This document shows positions 61,512 to 64,000 of a stretch of 64,000 nucleotides of DNA, piece by piece. The DNA is from Erwinia piriflorinigrans CFBP 5888. Lineage in GTDB: Bacteria > Pseudomonadota > Gammaproteobacteria > Enterobacterales > Enterobacteriaceae. Location of the stretch: positions 1-64,000 of the forward strand of contig NZ_CAHS01000022.1 of NCBI RefSeq assembly GCF_001050515.1, written 5' to 3'. The position numbers and the translations under genes are program-made. Below the pieces are notes generated by a model that saw nothing but the letters and a program-made list of their open reading frames with translations, was not told the DNA's origin and did not search any database. Numbering within the stretch: the first letter of the stretch is position 1; each line of letters starts with the position of its first letter.

Positions 61512-62181
61512 GGCGAGATTTCTCCAGTTCAGTACGCATATCATCAATGACTTTCTTGTAGTCGGGATGACCAAAAATAGCCGAACCGGCAACGAACATA
61601 TCCGCACCTGCGGCTGCAATCTCACCGATATTGTCGGTCTTCACGCCGCCATCCACTTCCAGGCGAATGTCATAGCCGCTCTGGTCAATCCGTTTGCGCA
61701 CCTGGCGCAGCTTGTCCAGCGTGCCGGGGATAAAGGATTGGCCGCCGAAGCCGGGGTTAACCGACATCAATAAAATGACATCCAGTTTATCCATCACATA
61801 GTCGAGGATGCTGAGCGGCGTGGCCGGGTTTAATACCAGACCTGCTTTACAGCCGTGCTCCCTAATCAGTTGCAGCGTACGGTCAACATGCTCTGAAGCT
61901 TCCGGATGAAAAGTGATGTAGCTGGCACCGGCTTTAGCAAAATCGGGCACCAGGCGGTCAACCGGCTTCACCATCAGATGGACGTCTATCGGGGCGGTCA
62001 CGCCATAATCGCGCAGGGCTTTTAACACCATCGGCCCCATAGTGAGATTGGGAACGTAATGATTATCCATCACGTCGAAATGCACGACATCACCGCCTGC
62101 AGCCAGCGCCTTAGCAGTATCTTCGCCCAGGCGGGCAAAATCTGCGGAAAGAATTGATGGGGCAATTAAAAACTGTTTCAT
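61495..62181 (-). CDS. rpe: ribulose-phosphate 3-epimerase
   Basis: A 228-residue TIM-barrel metalloenzyme of the pentose phosphate pathway that interconverts ribulose-5-P and xylulose-5-P. Blocks: [44 protein letters not shown] and [14 protein letters not shown] at 62181 gives [11 protein letters not shown]; the frame to 62274 overlaps dam and is rejected. Confidence 0.97.
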   Translation of the reverse strand: MKQFLIAPSILSADFARLGEDTAKALAAGGDVVHFDVMDNHYVPNLTMGPMVLKALRDYGVTAPIDVHLMVKPVDRLVPDFAKAGASYITFHPEASEHVDRTLQLIREHGCKAGLVLNPATPLSILDYVMDKLDVILLMSVNPGFGGQSFIPGTLDKLRQVRKRIDQSGYDIRLEVDGGVKTDNIGEIAAAGADMFVAGSAIFGHPDYKKVIDDMRTELEKSRHGAFH

Positions 62182-62221
62182 CCGTTTCTCCCTGTTGTTT
62201 ATGCCTGCTGTCAGGCTTTCG

Positions 62222-63043
62222 TCACCGGCCAGTATACAGCGCCAGCAGTTCATTAACCTTACTACGACTATCACCGCTACGGCTGATCGAACGGCGCACT
62301 TTAATTTCTTGCAGCTTCGTCGCCCCCTGATACCACTGACGGGTCAGCGGCGTATCGTGGTTAGAGATCAGCACGGTGATATGATTTTCCTGTGCCAGTC
62401 GCACGGCCAGCTCGGCAAGATGCTGTTGCTCGCCCATGCTGAAGCTGTTGGTGTGATAAGCGGTAAAGTTAGCTGTCGCAGACAGCGGCGCGTAAGGGGG
62501 ATCGCAATACACCACTGACCCCTGCCGCGCTTTACCTAGCGTAACATCGTAAGATTCACAGACAAAGGTCGCATGTTGTGCGCGCTCAGCAAACCAGTAC
62601 AGCTCTGCTTGCGGGAAGTAAGGTTTACGGTAGCGGCCAAAGGGGACGTTAAACTCTCCGCTCAGGTTATAACGACACAAGCCGTTATAACAGTGGCGAT
62701 TAAGGTACAAAAACAGCAATGCGCGGCGATAGGCGTCGCGGCACTGGTTAAACTCTTTCCGGTAGACGTAGTAGACGTCGGCATCGTTGCTGTCCGGGGT
62801 GAAGAGTGAGCACGCGTCGAGGACAAACTCGTCGGTACGTTCTTTGACGATATTGTAGAGATTAATCAGGTCGCTGTTGATGTCAGCCAGAATGTAACGT
62901 GGATATTGCGTATTAAGGAATACCGATCCGGCACCGACAAACGGTTCGATCAGGCAGTCTCCTTCCGGAAGATGGCTTTTAATATCATCAAGTAACGGAT
63001 ATTTACCACCAGCCCATTTCAAAAAAGCGCGATTTTTTTTCAT
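62222..63043 (-). CDS. dam: DNA adenine methyltransferase Dam
   Basis: A 273-residue N6-adenine methyltransferase acting on GATC, used in mismatch repair strand choice and replication timing. SAM-binding [11 protein letters not shown] and [11 protein letters not shown], catalytic [12 protein letters not shown] (DPPY), and the recognition region [15 protein letters not shown]. In an operon downstream of damX, as in E. coli. Confidence 0.97.
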   Translation of the reverse strand: MKKNRAFLKWAGGKYPLLDDIKSHLPEGDCLIEPFVGAGSVFLNTQYPRYILADINSDLINLYNIVKERTDEFVLDACSLFTPDSNDADVYYVYRKEFNQCRDAYRRALLFLYLNRHCYNGLCRYNLSGEFNVPFGRYRKPYFPQAELYWFAERAQHATFVCESYDVTLGKARQGSVVYCDPPYAPLSATANFTAYHTNSFSMGEQQHLAELAVRLAQENHITVLISNHDTPLTRQWYQGATKLQEIKVRRSISRSGDSRSKVNELLALYTGR

Positions 63044-63139
63044 GCCGTCGTTAATTACTTACTCATAAGGCTGTGGCTACACCGACAGCATATCTGCGCT
63101 TTAAATGCTGCATGCCACAGGCACACACACTTCAGGAAA

Positions 63140-63157
63140 TGCCGGGTTGCCCCGGCA
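63140..63157 (-). other. stem-loop between damX and dam
   Basis: TGCCGGG and CCCGGCA (7 bp) around a 4-base loop; on the minus strand TTTCCTG follows. It may attenuate or stabilise mRNA between damX and dam. The gap damX-dam is 119 bases. Confidence 0.45.
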
Positions 63158-63162
63158 GAATG

Positions 63163-64000
63163 TTATTTACTCGCTTCGTTTTTGACCTGGCTAAGCGGTT
63201 TTACCCACGGCTTCTGGGCACGTACCTCTGACGGTAGTGTCGCAACAGCTCTTTTAGCGTCAGCGGAGGTCGCATAAGAACCACTTACCAGCACATACCA
63301 CGGCTGGCCATTACGCGTGGTCTTATAAACGTGGAAACTGCCCAGATTTTGCTTTTTGGCCCACGCGTTTAGTGAATCAGCTCGAGATGCGCTGCTTAGC
63401 TGAAGCGTAAAATTACCATCCGGTATGCTGCTGCTATGAGTGGCTGGTGCTGCTTTTTTGCCAGAGGAGACGCTTTTTACTGGCGGCGCAGCAGGCTTGC
63501 TTTCTTTCACCGTCAGTTTATTCGCCGCAGAATGATGCACTGCGGCTGGTTTCTGCTGAGATGACGGCGCAGCGTGTGGGGTTGGTGCGCTAGCGGTAGC
63601 CGAACGAGGCTTTTCGGCACCTGCCGCAACGGTTGCCGCTGTCGTTGGCAGCGAAGTGTTATTGTCCTGTACCGCTGCATCCACCTGACCCTGTTGGGCG
63701 CTCAAGGCGTTATTCAGGTCGCCCTGCAATTCGACACGCTGTTGCCCGGAAGGAGTCTGTACTGGCTGAGCCTGAGTGGGCCTGGAAGAGATCGGTGGAG
63801 GGGTCGCATCCTGCGTTGAACCTGCCGGACTGTTTTCAGCGGATACCGGCTGACCGGACTGCCCACTCATTGATGAGCTACCGGAAAGGTCAATATTTTT
63901 CTCACCGCCACTCCCCGCCGGAGCTTGCACCTGTTGTGCGCCCTGACTGCGGCCTTTATCCGGTGATTTTAGCGCCGATCCAATACCCAGCATTAACAAC
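63163..64000 (-). CDS. damX: cell-division protein DamX (C-terminal part)
   Basis: About 278 codons run to the window edge; the N-terminus lies outside. The visible part starts soon after a membrane segment (LMLGIGSALKSP). Next comes a long low-complexity periplasmic stretch rich in Pro, Ala, Ser and Gln. It ends in a SPOR domain of about 75 residues (FTLQLSSASRADSLNAWAKK, WYVLVSGSYATSADAKRAVA) that binds denuded septal peptidoglycan. Followed by dam. Confidence 0.9.
   Translation of the reverse strand, partial: LLMLGIGSALKSPDKGRSQGAQQVQAPAGSGGEKNIDLSGSSSMSGQSGQPVSAENSPAGSTQDATPPPISSRPTQAQPVQTPSGQQRVELQGDLNNALSAQQGQVDAAVQDNNTSLPTTAATVAAGAEKPRSATASAPTPHAAPSSQQKPAAVHHSAANKLTVKESKPAAPPVKSVSSGKKAAPATHSSSIPDGNFTLQLSSASRADSLNAWAKKQNLGSFHVYKTTRNGQPWYVLVSGSYATSADAKRAVATLPSEVRAQKPWVKPLSQVKNEASK

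Overview
The window is a chromosomal segment of an enterobacterial gammaproteobacterium, most likely an Erwinia close to the plant-associated E. amylovora/pyrifoliae/tasmaniensis group. The core genes read almost residue for residue like their E. coli counterparts. They keep the E. coli order: rrn P1 - yrdAB - aroE - tsaC - yrdD - smg - dprA / def - fmt - rsmB - trkA - mscL - arfA - zntR - yhdN - ribosomal superoperons - tus - yheO - fkpA - slyX - slyD - yheV - kefBG - yheS / yheT - yheU - prkB - yhfA - crp - yhfK - argD - pabA - ppiA - tsgA / trpS - gph - rpe - dam - damX. The genus is inferred from the mix of core order, missing E. coli genes and a candidate HrpL-type promoter. No rRNA gene body lies in the window to confirm it.

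Layout. 1-165: promoter of an rRNA operon leaving the window on the minus strand. 220-4543: yrdA, then a tightly overlapping minus-strand cluster for shikimate synthesis, tRNA t6A synthesis, a zinc-ribbon protein, Smg and DprA. 4672-9480: translation-start and K+ genes (def, fmt, rsmB, trkA) and mscL. 9481-11863: an accessory gene for a 565-residue protein with a zinc-protease motif, behind a candidate hrp box and interrupted by a terminator-like hairpin inside its coding sequence, followed by arfA, whose mRNA hairpin is retained. 11920-12722: zntR and yhdN. 12797-31331: the alpha, spc, S10 and str ribosomal operons, all on the minus strand, with their terminators, leaders and promoters recognisable. 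31354-38179: tRNA 2-thiolation, two FKBP-type isomerases (fkpA, slyD) and the KefB K+ efflux system. 38302-48226: yheS and yheT-yheU, separated by a roughly 6.7-kb accessory block (taurine use tauABCD, a TelA-like protein, an XpaC-like membrane protein, a LysE-type exporter). 48335-56802: prkB, yhfA, crp, yhfK, argD with an arginine operator, pabA, ppiA, tsgA. 56872-59746: a second accessory pocket of small AT-rich ORFs, a lone cytosine deaminase and a small secreted protein, where E. coli has nirBDC-cysG. 59813-64000: trpS-gph-rpe-dam-damX, the last gene cut by the window edge.

The most unusual region is 9.8-11.7 kb: a possible type III effector with an HExxH...D zinc motif, apparently driven by the Hrp regulon and parked beside the housekeeping mscL-arfA-zntR genes. 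Second in interest are the overlapping small ORFs at 56.9-57.8 kb and the TelA/XpaC-like pair next to the tau operon.
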